In this document: positions 7,993-15,202 of the stretch, in pieces | Layout: the number at the start of each line of letters is the position of its first letter | Numbering within the stretch: the first letter of the stretch is position 1 | Assembly (NCBI RefSeq): GCF_044755465.1 | Contig: NZ_JBIVRB010000001.1 | Location: forward strand, 1,116,001-1,180,000 | Reading direction: 5' to 3' | DNA from: Peterkaempfera sp044755465 | Lineage (GTDB): Bacteria; Actinomycetota; Actinomycetes; Streptomycetales; Streptomycetaceae | DNA: 64,000 nucleotides | The notes under the pieces: model-generated | Databases searched by the model: none | What the model saw: the letters and a program-made list of their open reading frames with translations, nothing else | Told to the model about the DNA's origin: nothing | Made by a program: the position numbers and the translations under genes

Positions 7993-8716
7993 AGGCGGCC
8001 AGCGTCAGCGAGTGGAAGACCTCGTGGAAGCCGAACCAGCGCGGTGACGGGTTGGGCCGCTTGAGGCCGTAGATCACCCCGCCCGCGCTGTAGAGCAGCC
8101 CGCCGATCACGATCAGCACCACCACGGCGACGCCGCCGGTGTGCAGGAAGTCCGGCAGGAAGAAGACCGCCGCCCAGCCCAGCGCCAGGTAGCACGGCGT
8201 GTAGAGCCAGCGTGGCGCGCCGACCCAGAACACCCGGAAGCCGATCCCGGCCAGCGCCCCGGCCCAGACCAGCCAGAGCAGCACCTCCCGCCGCCCGCCG
8301 TGCAGCAGCAGCAGCGTGAAGGGCGTGTAGCTGCCCGCGATGATCAGGAAGATGTTGGCGTGGTCGAGCCGCCGCAGCACCGCCTCGCCGCGCGGCCCCC
8401 AGGTGAAGCGGTGGTAGAGGGCGCTCACGCCGAACAGCAGCCAGGCCGACACCGAGTACACGGCGCAGGCGATCCGGGCCCGGGGGGAGTCGGCCAGCAG
8501 GATGAGCACGATGCCGCCGACCACCGAGGCCGGGAACATGCCGGCGTGCAGCCAGCCGCGCAGCTTGGGTTTCACCGGCCGCATCTCGTCGACCGCATGC
8601 TCGACCGCATGCTCGACCGCATGCTCGACGGCATGCTCGGCGGCAGGCCCGAGGGCGGCGATCGGGGGGTCGGCCGCCGGGGCGGTCGCGGGCGTCGGGA
8701 AATCCTCCGCTGTCAT
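7940..8716 (-). CDS. trhA: TrhA/hemolysin III (PAQR-like) membrane protein
   Basis: A 258-residue, seven-helix membrane protein of the hemolysin III/YqfA family. Family marks are ALYHRFTW, LRRLDHANIFLIIAGSYTPF and the C-terminal FGFHEVFHSLTL; these histidines and the aspartate correspond to the metal-binding residues of PAQR-type proteins. The family is linked to membrane-lipid homeostasis. I choose ATG 8716 because TAGCAT lies 7 nt upstream (leaderless); ATG 8725 would sit inside that -10. The cytosolic N-terminus contains four tandem EHAV repeats encoded by a 12-bp DNA repeat (8591-8638). A strong palindrome lies at the promoter. Confidence 0.85.
   Translation of the reverse strand: MTAEDFPTPATAPAADPPIAALGPAAEHAVEHAVEHAVEHAVDEMRPVKPKLRGWLHAGMFPASVVGGIVLILLADSPRARIACAVYSVSAWLLFGVSALYHRFTWGPRGEAVLRRLDHANIFLIIAGSYTPFTLLLLHGGRREVLLWLVWAGALAGIGFRVFWVGAPRWLYTPCYLALGWAAVFFLPDFLHTGGVAVVVLIVIGGLLYSAGGVIYGLKRPNPSPRWFGFHEVFHSLTLAAFIVQYVGVSIVAYSATS
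8591..8638. repeat. 12-bp tandem repeat (four copies) inside trhA
   Basis: GACCGCATGCTC is repeated at 8591, 8603 and 8615, with a fourth copy at 8627 differing by one base. It keeps the reading frame and encodes four EHAV units in the N-terminal tail, so copy number could vary without frameshift. Confidence 0.85.
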
Positions 8717-8728
8717 GGCCGACATGCT

Positions 8729-8746
8729 ACCTACGGAACCGTAGGT
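8729..8746. promoter_or_regulatory. Palindromic operator at the trhA promoter
   Basis: ACCTACGG-AA-CCGTAGGT is a perfect 8-bp inverted repeat. It begins at the 5' edge of the proposed -10 TAGCAT and fills the -10/-35 spacer on the minus strand, so a bound regulator would block transcription. The regulator is unknown; the form suits a TetR- or MerR-type dimer. Confidence 0.5.
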
Positions 8747-8952
8747 TACCGCTAGGTACAACGTGTCGATGGTCACTCGCGCCGTTGCGCCCCCGCAGCC
8801 TTCCACGCGCCCCGATGCCTTCGATGCCACAGAATTTCCGGTTCGTCACCCGCCTGCTGCCCGGAAAGTCACGCGTGGTGCCCCAGGGACGGGAAAGGTG
8901 CTATGTCGCACAACGTCCGGCGGAGATACCCTGCCGACAACCCTCAACCATG

Positions 8953-8978
8953 ACGCCGGTTCAAGGACGAACCGGCGT
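8953..8978 (+). promoter_or_regulatory. Stem-loop in the PEPCK leader
   Basis: ACGCCGGTTC and GAACCGGCGT form a perfect 10-bp stem with a 6-nt loop. It ends 14 nt before the GTG of the PEPCK gene, just ahead of the ribosome-binding site GGAGCGATC. It could stabilise the mRNA or control initiation; no poly-U follows, so it is not a classical attenuator. Confidence 0.4.
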
Positions 8979-8992
8979 GAAACGGAGCGATC

Positions 8993-10810
8993 GTGTCGTA
9001 CGAGAACTCTGCCCTCGACAAGACAGCCCCCACCAAGCACAAACCACTCCTGGCCTGGGTGAACGAGATCGCGGAGCTCACCCAGCCCGACCGGATCGAG
9101 TGGTGCGACGGCTCGGAGGAGGAGTACCAGCGGCTGTGCGGACTGCTGGTCGAGAAGGGCACCTTCACCAGGCTCAACCCCGAGAAGCGCCCCAACTCCT
9201 ACTACGCGGCCTCGGACCCCAGTGACGTCGCCCGCGTCGAGGACCGGACCTTCATCTGCTCCGAGCAGCAGGAGGACGCCGGTCCCACCAACAACTGGAA
9301 GCACCCCGACGAGATGCGCGGCATCTTCCGGGAGCTGTTCCAGGGCTCGATGCGCGGTCGCACCATGTACGTCGTCCCGTTCAGCATGGGCCCGGTCGGC
9401 TCCCCGCTGGCCGCGTACGGCGTGGAGATCACCGACTCCGCGTACGTCGCCGTGTCGATGCGCGTGATGACCCGCATGGGCCAGGCCGTGCTGGACCACC
9501 TCGGCACGGACGGCGACTTCGTCCGCGCCGTGCACAGCGTCGGCGCCCCGCTGGAGCCGGGCCAGGCCGATGTCGCCTGGCCGTGCTCCGGCACCAAGTA
9601 CATCTCGCACTTCCCGGAGACCCGCGAGATCTGGTCGTACGGCTCCGGCTACGGCGGCAACGCGCTGCTCGGCAAGAAGTGCTACGCGCTGCGGATCGCC
9701 TCCACCATGGCCCGCGACGAGGGCTGGCTGGCCGAGCACATGCTGGTGCTCAAGCTCACCCCGCCGACCGGCGAACCCCGGTACGTCGCCGCCGCCTTCC
9801 CCTCCGCCTGCGGCAAGACCAACCTGGCCATGCTCCAGCCGACCATCCCCGGCTGGCGGGTGGAGACCATCGGTGACGACATCGCCTGGATGCGGTTCGG
9901 CGCGGACGGCCGGCTGTACGCCATCAACCCGGAGGCCGGCTTCTTCGGCGTCGCCCCCGGCACCGGCCCGGACACCAACGCCAACGCCATCGACACCCTG
10001 TACGCCAACACGGTCTTCACCAATGTGGCGCTCACCGACGACGGCGACGTCTGGTGGGAGGGCCTCACCGAGGAGCCCCCGGCGCACCTCACCGACTGGC
10101 GCGGCCAGGACTGGACGCCCGGCTCCGGCACCCCGGCGGCCCACCCCAACGCCCGGTTCGCCGTCCCGGCCGCGCAGTGCCCGACCATCGCCCCCGAGTG
10201 GGAGGACCCGGCCGGCGTCCCGATCTCGGCCATCCTCTTCGGCGGCCGGCGCGCCAGCGCCGTCCCGCTGGTCACCGAGTCCTTCGACTGGCAGCACGGC
10301 GTCTTCCTCGGCGCCAACGTCGCCAGCGAGAAGACGGCGGCGGCCGAGGGCACCGTGGGCGAGCTGCGCCGCGACCCGTTCGCGATGCTGCCGTTCTGCG
10401 GCTACCACATGGGCGACTACTTCGGCCACTGGCTGAAGCTGGGCGAGCAGGCCGACCCGGCCAAGCTGCCGAAGATCTACTACGTGAACTGGTTCCGCAA
10501 GAACGCCGACGGCAAGTTCGTCTGGCCGGGCTTCGGTGAGAACAGCCGCGTACTGAAGTGGATCATCGAGCGGCTGGAGGGCACCGCCGAGGGCGTGCGC
10601 ACCCCGATCGGCGTGCTGCCGACCGAGGACACCCTCGACCTCAAGGGCCTGAACCTCACCCAGGACGACCTGGAGCTGCTGCTCACCGTCGACCGTGAGA
10701 TCTGGAAGCAGGAGGCGGCACTGATCCCCGAGCACCTGGAGCGCTTCGGGGAACACACCCCGCGTGCGCTGTGGGACGAGTACGAGCGGCTGGTGGAGCG
10801 GCTGGGCTGA
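8993..10810 (+). CDS. pckG: Phosphoenolpyruvate carboxykinase (GTP)
   Basis: A 605-residue cytosolic enzyme converting oxaloacetate and GTP to phosphoenolpyruvate and CO2, the entry step of gluconeogenesis. The kinase-1a P-loop AFPSACGKTNLAM lies at about residues 266-278. The DDIAWMRF metal-binding block and PEAGFFGVAPGTG follow, and the CSGTKYISHFPE segment is typical of the GTP class. Length matches the family (about 600-620). GTG 8993 has GGAGCG 4 nt upstream, and a leader hairpin precedes it. Transcription ends at a 17-bp perfect hairpin just after the stop. With two fumarases and GlpX elsewhere in the window it belongs to central carbon metabolism. Confidence 0.97.
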   Translation: MSYENSALDKTAPTKHKPLLAWVNEIAELTQPDRIEWCDGSEEEYQRLCGLLVEKGTFTRLNPEKRPNSYYAASDPSDVARVEDRTFICSEQQEDAGPTNNWKHPDEMRGIFRELFQGSMRGRTMYVVPFSMGPVGSPLAAYGVEITDSAYVAVSMRVMTRMGQAVLDHLGTDGDFVRAVHSVGAPLEPGQADVAWPCSGTKYISHFPETREIWSYGSGYGGNALLGKKCYALRIASTMARDEGWLAEHMLVLKLTPPTGEPRYVAAAFPSACGKTNLAMLQPTIPGWRVETIGDDIAWMRFGADGRLYAINPEAGFFGVAPGTGPDTNANAIDTLYANTVFTNVALTDDGDVWWEGLTEEPPAHLTDWRGQDWTPGSGTPAAHPNARFAVPAAQCPTIAPEWEDPAGVPISAILFGGRRASAVPLVTESFDWQHGVFLGANVASEKTAAAEGTVGELRRDPFAMLPFCGYHMGDYFGHWLKLGEQADPAKLPKIYYVNWFRKNADGKFVWPGFGENSRVLKWIIERLEGTAEGVRTPIGVLPTEDTLDLKGLNLTQDDLELLLTVDREIWKQEAALIPEHLERFGEHTPRALWDEYERLVERLG

Positions 10811-10832
10811 CCGCCCGGTCCGCCGACCGCGT

Positions 10833-10872
10833 ACGGCCGGTGCCCCGGGACGACCCCCGGGGCACCGGCCGT
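10833..10872 (+). terminator. Strong hairpin terminator after pckG
   Basis: Two 17-nt perfectly complementary arms (10833-10849 and 10856-10872) flank a 6-nt loop. There is no U-tract, as is common in high-GC actinobacteria. It lies between convergent pckG and the 10881-11375 gene and can serve both. Confidence 0.8.
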
Positions 10873-10880
10873 CGGCGTGC

Positions 10881-11375
10881 TCAGCCCCGGGCCGGCCCGC
10901 CGACCGGGGCGACGACATGGCCGCCGCCGGCCGAGCAGTGCCAGCTGCCGGCGACCCCGGAGGCGTGCAGGCCCAGGGCGTGCGCGGGGCAGAGCGGCCA
11001 CACCTGGCGGCCGGACTCCAGCACGGTCTGCTGTGCGGCGTCGGCCACCAGCGCCAGCAGCTCCAGCGGATCGGCCAGCAGCTCCGCCGCGTCGCCGGAC
11101 CAGCCGCGCTGCCACACGGCCGGACCGTATGACTCGCCGTCCGCCGTCGCGACCTTGATCTGCCGCCCGCCGTCACTCCAGTCGTACCGCCGCAGCTCCA
11201 GCGGCGCCCGGTCCGGCCGGGTGGCGGCCAGATCGGCGTTGACCAGGGCCAGCGCCGCCCACAGCCGGGGCTGCTCGTCCGGTTCGAGCGGGCCGGTCAG
11301 CACTTCGGGGCCCGGGGGTGCGCCGGGCCCGTCGGAGAGGCGGATCTCCAGGGACGAGGAGTACGCATCGCTCAT
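10881..11375 (-). CDS. Conserved hypothetical protein
   Basis: A 164-residue soluble protein with no motif I can assign. Mixed alpha/beta character: acidic N-terminus, YDWSDGGRQIKVATADGESYG strand region, a helical AELLADPLELLALVADAAQQTVLE stretch, then CPAHALGLHASGVAGSWHCSAGGGH, where two Cys and several His could bind metal. ATG 11375 has CAGGAT ending exactly 6 nt upstream and no ribosome-binding site, again suggesting a leaderless transcript. It is convergent with pckG. Function unknown. Confidence 0.65.
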   Translation of the reverse strand: MSDAYSSSLEIRLSDGPGAPPGPEVLTGPLEPDEQPRLWAALALVNADLAATRPDRAPLELRRYDWSDGGRQIKVATADGESYGPAVWQRGWSGDAAELLADPLELLALVADAAQQTVLESGRQVWPLCPAHALGLHASGVAGSWHCSAGGGHVVAPVGGPARG

Positions 11376-11417
11376 CGGCCGATCCTGGCACCCGCCGCCG
11401 GGCCGGGGCAGCCGGAT

Positions 11418-11924
11418 TCAGGCCGTGGTCGCCGGGTGCAGCGCCTGCCTGGCGTCCTGGTGGGCGTCCATCCGGGTGCAGGCCAGCATCGCGGTGGCGG
11501 TGTCCTGCTGGGCGGCTGCCACCACCAGGACCCGCCCGGCCAGGGTCTGGGCGCGGGCGTGCAGCTGGGCGAGGGTGCCGCCGGGCGTCGACGCGGGGCC
11601 GTACGGCGGCGGGCCGCCCGCCGGGGCCAGCTCCGCGATCCGGGCGGCGACCTGCCGGGCCGCGCTCTCCAGGTCGGCCCGCTGGGCGGCGAGCAGCTCG
11701 TCCGGCGCGGCGGCCAGGGCGGCGGCGGTGGCCGCGCGCAGCTCGTCGGTGGCGGCGAGCAGTGCGGTCAGATGGCCGGCGAGCTGACTGGTCAGATGGG
11801 CCGGCCGGGCGGCGGTGGCGCTGTGGTCGCTGCTGTTGTGGTGGGCGGCGCGCGGGCGGGCGGCGGCCACCGGGGCGGGCTCCCGCAGGGTGTGTACGGA
11901 CTTCTGGCGGATCGGCTCGTACAT
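11418..11924 (-). CDS. Hypothetical helical protein
   Basis: A 168-residue Ala-rich protein starting MYEPIRQKSVHTL. A Pro/Ala segment leads into a long helical region (about residues 45-160) with heptad-like spacing in LTSQLAGHLTALLAATDELR and LAQLHARAQTLAGRVL, suggesting a coiled coil or helical bundle. No signal peptide or membrane helix. ATG 11924 is chosen over an upstream ATG because AAGGAGGG sits 6 nt before it. A Fur-like 7-1-7 palindrome lies about 33 nt upstream of the start, so the gene may answer to metal or peroxide. Function unknown. Confidence 0.6.
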   Translation of the reverse strand: MYEPIRQKSVHTLREPAPVAAARPRAAHHNSSDHSATAARPAHLTSQLAGHLTALLAATDELRAATAAALAAAPDELLAAQRADLESAARQVAARIAELAPAGGPPPYGPASTPGGTLAQLHARAQTLAGRVLVVAAAQQDTATAMLACTRMDAHQDARQALHPATTA

Positions 11925-11956
11925 GGGTGCCCTCCTTACGCCGAGCATATCCGGAC

Positions 11957-11971
11957 TTGGACTAAGTCTAA
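11957..11971. promoter_or_regulatory. 7-1-7 inverted repeat resembling a Fur-family box
   Basis: TTGGACT-A-AGTCTAA is an inverted repeat with one mismatch pair, in the 7-1-7 form typical of Fur-family regulators (Fur, Zur, PerR/CatR). It is embedded in further symmetry (CCGG on both sides). It lies 33 nt upstream of the 11924 start codon on the minus strand. Which regulator binds is not visible here. Confidence 0.4.
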
Positions 11972-12056
11972 TTCCGGTTGCGGTATATGTCAGGCGAACG
12001 GAGTGTTTCCCGTACGGCGGCTCCGGCGCAGCACGAACGCGGTCAGGGCCACGCTC

Positions 12057-13271
12057 TCAGGGCTGGGTGTAGCCCTGGAGGAAGGTGCCGATCCGGGTCA
12101 CCGCGTCGGAGATCTCCTCCGCACGCGGCAGCGTCACCAGCCGGAAGTGGTCCGGCTCCGGCCAGTTGAAGCCGGTGCCCTGGACGATCAGGATGCGCTG
12201 GGACCGCAGCAGATCCAGCACCATCTGGGCATCGTCCTTGATCTTGTAGACCTTGGGGTCCAGCCGGGGGAAGGCGTACAGCGCGCCCTTGGGCTTCACG
12301 CAGCTCACCCCCGGGATGTCGTTGAGCAGCCGCCAGACCGCGTCCCGCGACGCCAGCAGCCGCCCGCCGGGCAGGATCAGATCCTTGATCGACTGCCGGC
12401 CGCCCAGCGCCGCCGCCACCGCGTGCTGCGCGGGCATATTGGCGCAGAGCCGCATATTGGCCAGCACCGACAGGCCCTCGATATAGCTGGCCGCGTGGTC
12501 CTTGGGCCCGGACAGCGACATCCAGCCGGAGCGGAACCCGGCCACCCGGTACGCCTTGGACAGCCCGTTGAAGGTGACACACAGCAGGTCGGGCGCGAGC
12601 GAGGCGGTCGGGGTGTGCGTCACGCCGTCATACAGGATCTTGTCGTAGATCTCGTCCGAGTAGACCAGCAGCCGATGCCGGCGGGCGATGTCCAGCAGGC
12701 CCTCCAGCACCTCCACCGGGTAGACCGCGCCGGTCGGGTTGTTGGGGTTGATCACCACCATCGCCCGGGTGCGGTCGGTCACCTTGGCCTCGATGTCGGC
12801 CAGGTCCGGATACCAGTCCGACTGCTCGTCGCACCGGTAGTGCACGGCCGTACCGCCCGCCAGGCTCACCGACGCCGTCCACAGCGGGTAGTCCGGCGCC
12901 GGGACCAGCACCTCGTCCCCGTCGTCCAGCAGTGCCTGCATCGACATCTGGATCAGCTCGGAGACGCCGTTGCCCAGGTAGACGTCCTCCACGGTGAGAC
13001 CGTGCAGCCCGCGCTCCTCGTAGTGCATCACCACCGCCCGCCGGGCGGCGAGCAGACCCTTGGAGTCGCCGTAGCCGTGCGCGTTGGCCAGGTTCTTCAG
13101 GATGTCCTGGAGGATCTCCGGCGGGGCCTCGAAGCCGAAGGTCGCGGGGTTGCCGGTGTTCAGCTTCAGGATGCGGTGACCCTCGTCCTCCAGCCGCATC
13201 GCCTCGTCGAGCACCGGACCGCGGATGTCGTAGCAGACATTGGCGAGCTTGCTGGACTGGATGACCTGCAT
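12057..13271 (-). CDS. Class I aminotransferase, AlaA/AlaT-type
   Basis: A 404-residue PLP enzyme. Family marks: LNTGNPATFGFEAP near the N-terminus, NGVSELI, VPAPDYPLWTASV, VVINPNNPTGAVYP with the PLP-binding Asn/Pro loop, YSDEIYDKILYDG with the Asp and Tyr contacts, and FNGLSKAYRVAGFRSGW holding the Schiff-base lysine (about residue 240). Close relatives act as glutamate-pyruvate (alanine) transaminases in alanine synthesis. ATG 13271 is preceded by TAGAGT ending 7 nt upstream with no ribosome-binding site, so it is probably leaderless. The much longer open frame to 14027 is antisense to the prepilin peptidase and is not coding. Confidence 0.9.
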   Translation of the reverse strand: MQVIQSSKLANVCYDIRGPVLDEAMRLEDEGHRILKLNTGNPATFGFEAPPEILQDILKNLANAHGYGDSKGLLAARRAVVMHYEERGLHGLTVEDVYLGNGVSELIQMSMQALLDDGDEVLVPAPDYPLWTASVSLAGGTAVHYRCDEQSDWYPDLADIEAKVTDRTRAMVVINPNNPTGAVYPVEVLEGLLDIARRHRLLVYSDEIYDKILYDGVTHTPTASLAPDLLCVTFNGLSKAYRVAGFRSGWMSLSGPKDHAASYIEGLSVLANMRLCANMPAQHAVAAALGGRQSIKDLILPGGRLLASRDAVWRLLNDIPGVSCVKPKGALYAFPRLDPKVYKIKDDAQMVLDLLRSQRILIVQGTGFNWPEPDHFRLVTLPRAEEISDAVTRIGTFLQGYTQP

Positions 13272-13392
13272 GCCGGCCACTCTACGGGCCGCCCCCGGCC
13301 GCCGCCCCTTGTTGTTCACCACCTGGACCCAACTGGACCCGACCCCACCCGGACGAGCCCTAGACTCGACGCCGACGAGGGGGGACGTCACC

Positions 13393-14013
13393 ATGGCGCA
13401 TCCGAGCATCCCGGCGGCACTGGCCGGAGCCCTGCTGGGCCTGCTCGCCGGCCCCTGGCTGCGCACCGCCGCCGCCCGCCACACCGACCCGCCCCGGCTG
13501 CCCGCCGTCCAGGCCGCCGCCGCGACCGCGCTGGCCCTGCTCGGCGCCGCCACCGGCTTCGCGCCCATCACGGCGGCACTGGGCTGGGCGGCCCTGCTCG
13601 GCGTGGCGCTGGCCTTCGTGGACGCGGCCGAACACCGCCTCCCCAACGCCCTCACCCTGCCCGCCTTCGCCGGCACCGCCGTGCTGCTCACCGCCGCCGC
13701 CCTCGGCACCGGCCATCCGGGTGTACTGCTGCGCTGCCTGCTCGCCGCCGCCGCCCTGGGCGCGCTGTACGGCACCATGGCGCTGGTCGCCCCGGTCGGC
13801 CTCGGCGACGCCAAGCTCGCCCCCACCCTGGGCGCCCTGCTCGGCTGGTACGGCTGGTCCGCCGTCTTCACCGGCCTCCTCGCCGGCTTCCTCCTGGCCG
13901 GCCTGCACGGCACCGCCCTGCTCCTCACCCGCCGCGCCCGCCGCGACGACCCGCTCCCCTTCGGCCCCTTCATGCTGCTGGGCGCCCTGGCGGCGGTGCT
14001 TCTCGCGGCCTGA
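13393..14013 (+). CDS. Prepilin peptidase-like A24 membrane protease
   Basis: A 206-residue polytopic membrane protein with six or seven hydrophobic helices. The two catalytic aspartates of A24 peptidases are visible: FVDAAEHRLPN (about residue 77) and VGLGDAKLAP (GxGD, about residue 138). The N-terminal methyltransferase domain of full-length PilD/TadV-type enzymes is absent, as is common in actinobacteria. It would cleave leader peptides of type IV/Tad pilins at the membrane; no pilin or Tad assembly gene lies in this window, so its substrate is elsewhere. ATG 13393 has a GAGGGGG sequence about 8 nt upstream. Confidence 0.85.
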   Translation: MAHPSIPAALAGALLGLLAGPWLRTAAARHTDPPRLPAVQAAAATALALLGAATGFAPITAALGWAALLGVALAFVDAAEHRLPNALTLPAFAGTAVLLTAAALGTGHPGVLLRCLLAAAALGALYGTMALVAPVGLGDAKLAPTLGALLGWYGWSAVFTGLLAGFLLAGLHGTALLLTRRARRDDPLPFGPFMLLGALAAVLLAA

Positions 14014-14119
14014 CCGCCGGTACGCACGTCGCATGGCTGCGCCAGCCTTCGGATGTTGCGGTTGCTTCGTTTATTTCGGATAGTGGATAGCAGGGGATAG
14101 CAGGGAAGGAGTGGTTGGT

Positions 14120-14575
14120 ATGAAGGGTTCTACGACCGATCGGCCCGAACCTTTGGCCGATTCCGCCGTTGCTGCCGAAGCGCTCAAGACCGTGCGAAGG
14201 TCGCTCGCCCAGCACCCCGGCCGGGCGTCGATCCAGGTCCGGGTGGAGGACGAGCCGGCCGGGGAGCTGACCCTTCCCCGGGAAGCGGTGGAGCTGCTGG
14301 CCAGGGTTCTCGCGCTGATGGCCGCAGGCCGCACGGTCTCCGTGGTGCCCGCGCATGCGGAACTCACCACGCAGCAGGCGGCGGATCTGCTCAATGTGTC
14401 GCGTCCGTTCCTGATCGGCCTGCTGAAGGCGGACGAGATCGAGTACCGGATGGTCGGTACCCACCGCCGCATCCGCGCGGAGTCGCTGCTGGCCTACAAG
14501 CACCGGGACGACCAGTCCAGGCGTGCGGCGGCCGACGAGCTCACTGCGCTGAACCAGGAGATGGGGCTGATCTGA
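14120..14575 (+). CDS. Excisionase-type HTH antitoxin partnered with a PIN protein
   Basis: A 151-residue protein. The C-terminal half carries a MerR/excisionase-like helix-turn-helix: LTTQQAADLLNVSRPFLIGL followed by a VGTHRRIRAESLLAYK wing (about residues 82-125). The N-terminal half (SIQVRVEDEPAGELTLPREA) is a small beta-rich segment. This architecture next to a PIN-domain gene is a known type II toxin-antitoxin layout, in which the HTH protein is antitoxin and autorepressor. ATG 14120 follows GGGAAGGAG; the PIN gene starts 4 nt after its stop. Upstream sequence 14078-14105 holds repeated GGATAG/GATAGCAG elements that may be the operator. Confidence 0.72.
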   Translation: MKGSTTDRPEPLADSAVAAEALKTVRRSLAQHPGRASIQVRVEDEPAGELTLPREAVELLARVLALMAAGRTVSVVPAHAELTTQQAADLLNVSRPFLIGLLKADEIEYRMVGTHRRIRAESLLAYKHRDDQSRRAAADELTALNQEMGLI

Positions 14576-14579
14576 ACCG

Positions 14580-15131
14580 GTGGCATTCGTCGTGGTCTAT
14601 GACGCCTGCGTCCTGTATCCGAGCACGCTCCGTGACCTGCTGATCCGCATCGCACAGGCGGGGCTGGTTCAGGCGAAGTGGACGGACCAGATCCTGGACG
14701 AGGTCTTCCGGAACCTCAAGGAGAACCGACCGGACCTGAGCCCCGACAAGCTCGACCGGACCCGCAGGCTGATGATGCGCGCGGTCGGTGACTGTGCGGT
14801 GCTGAACTACCAACCACTGATCGAGGTCCTGGAACTTCCCGACCCCGATGACCGTCATGTGCTGGCCGCTGCGATCAAGGCCAAGGCGCAGCTCGTCGTG
14901 ACCCGCAACCTGGATGACTTCCCGGCCGACGTCCTGGCGGACTGGGGAGTGGAGGCCAAGCATCCGGACGACTTCGTCGTGGACCAGATCGGACTCGACC
15001 GCCAGGCCGTCTATGCCGCAGTACGGCAGATCGCGGACTCCTGGCGGAATCCGCCCGGGGCGGTGGAGGACGTGCTGGTCAGGCTGGAGAAGGACGGCCT
15101 GCTGGAGAGCGTGGCACTGCTCAGGGCCTGA
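14580..15131 (+). CDS. PIN-domain (VapC-like) toxin
   Basis: A 183-residue PIN_3-type ribonuclease. The acidic active-site residues are in place: VVYDACVLYP (Asp, about residue 8), DQILDEVFRNL (Glu, about residue 42), PDPDDRHVLAAAIKA (Asp, about 92-94) and VTRNLDDFP (about residues 110-114). It is about 50 residues longer than a minimal VapC, with a helical C-terminal extension. It presumably cleaves RNA when its HTH partner is degraded; the target is unknown. GTG 14580 lies 4 nt after the antitoxin stop, so the two are cotranslated. A long hairpin follows the stop. Confidence 0.75.
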   Translation: MAFVVVYDACVLYPSTLRDLLIRIAQAGLVQAKWTDQILDEVFRNLKENRPDLSPDKLDRTRRLMMRAVGDCAVLNYQPLIEVLELPDPDDRHVLAAAIKAKAQLVVTRNLDDFPADVLADWGVEAKHPDDFVVDQIGLDRQAVYAAVRQIADSWRNPPGAVEDVLVRLEKDGLLESVALLRA

Positions 15132-15133
15132 GC

Positions 15134-15181
15134 CGCGGCAGGGCCGCCGCCACGGAGATCCGTGACGGCGGCCTTGCCGCG
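15134..15181. terminator. Bidirectional terminator between the PIN gene and chitinase
   Basis: Two 22-nt arms (15134-15155 and 15160-15181) pair with two interior mismatches around an AGAT tetraloop. It separates two convergent genes. Confidence 0.8.
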
Positions 15182-15202
15182 CCGGTGGTGCGGTGCGGGC
15201 GG

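Noticed and set aside
11980..12056. A tRNA or small RNA gene before the aminotransferase
   Set aside because: No cloverleaf arms or T-loop sequence could be found.
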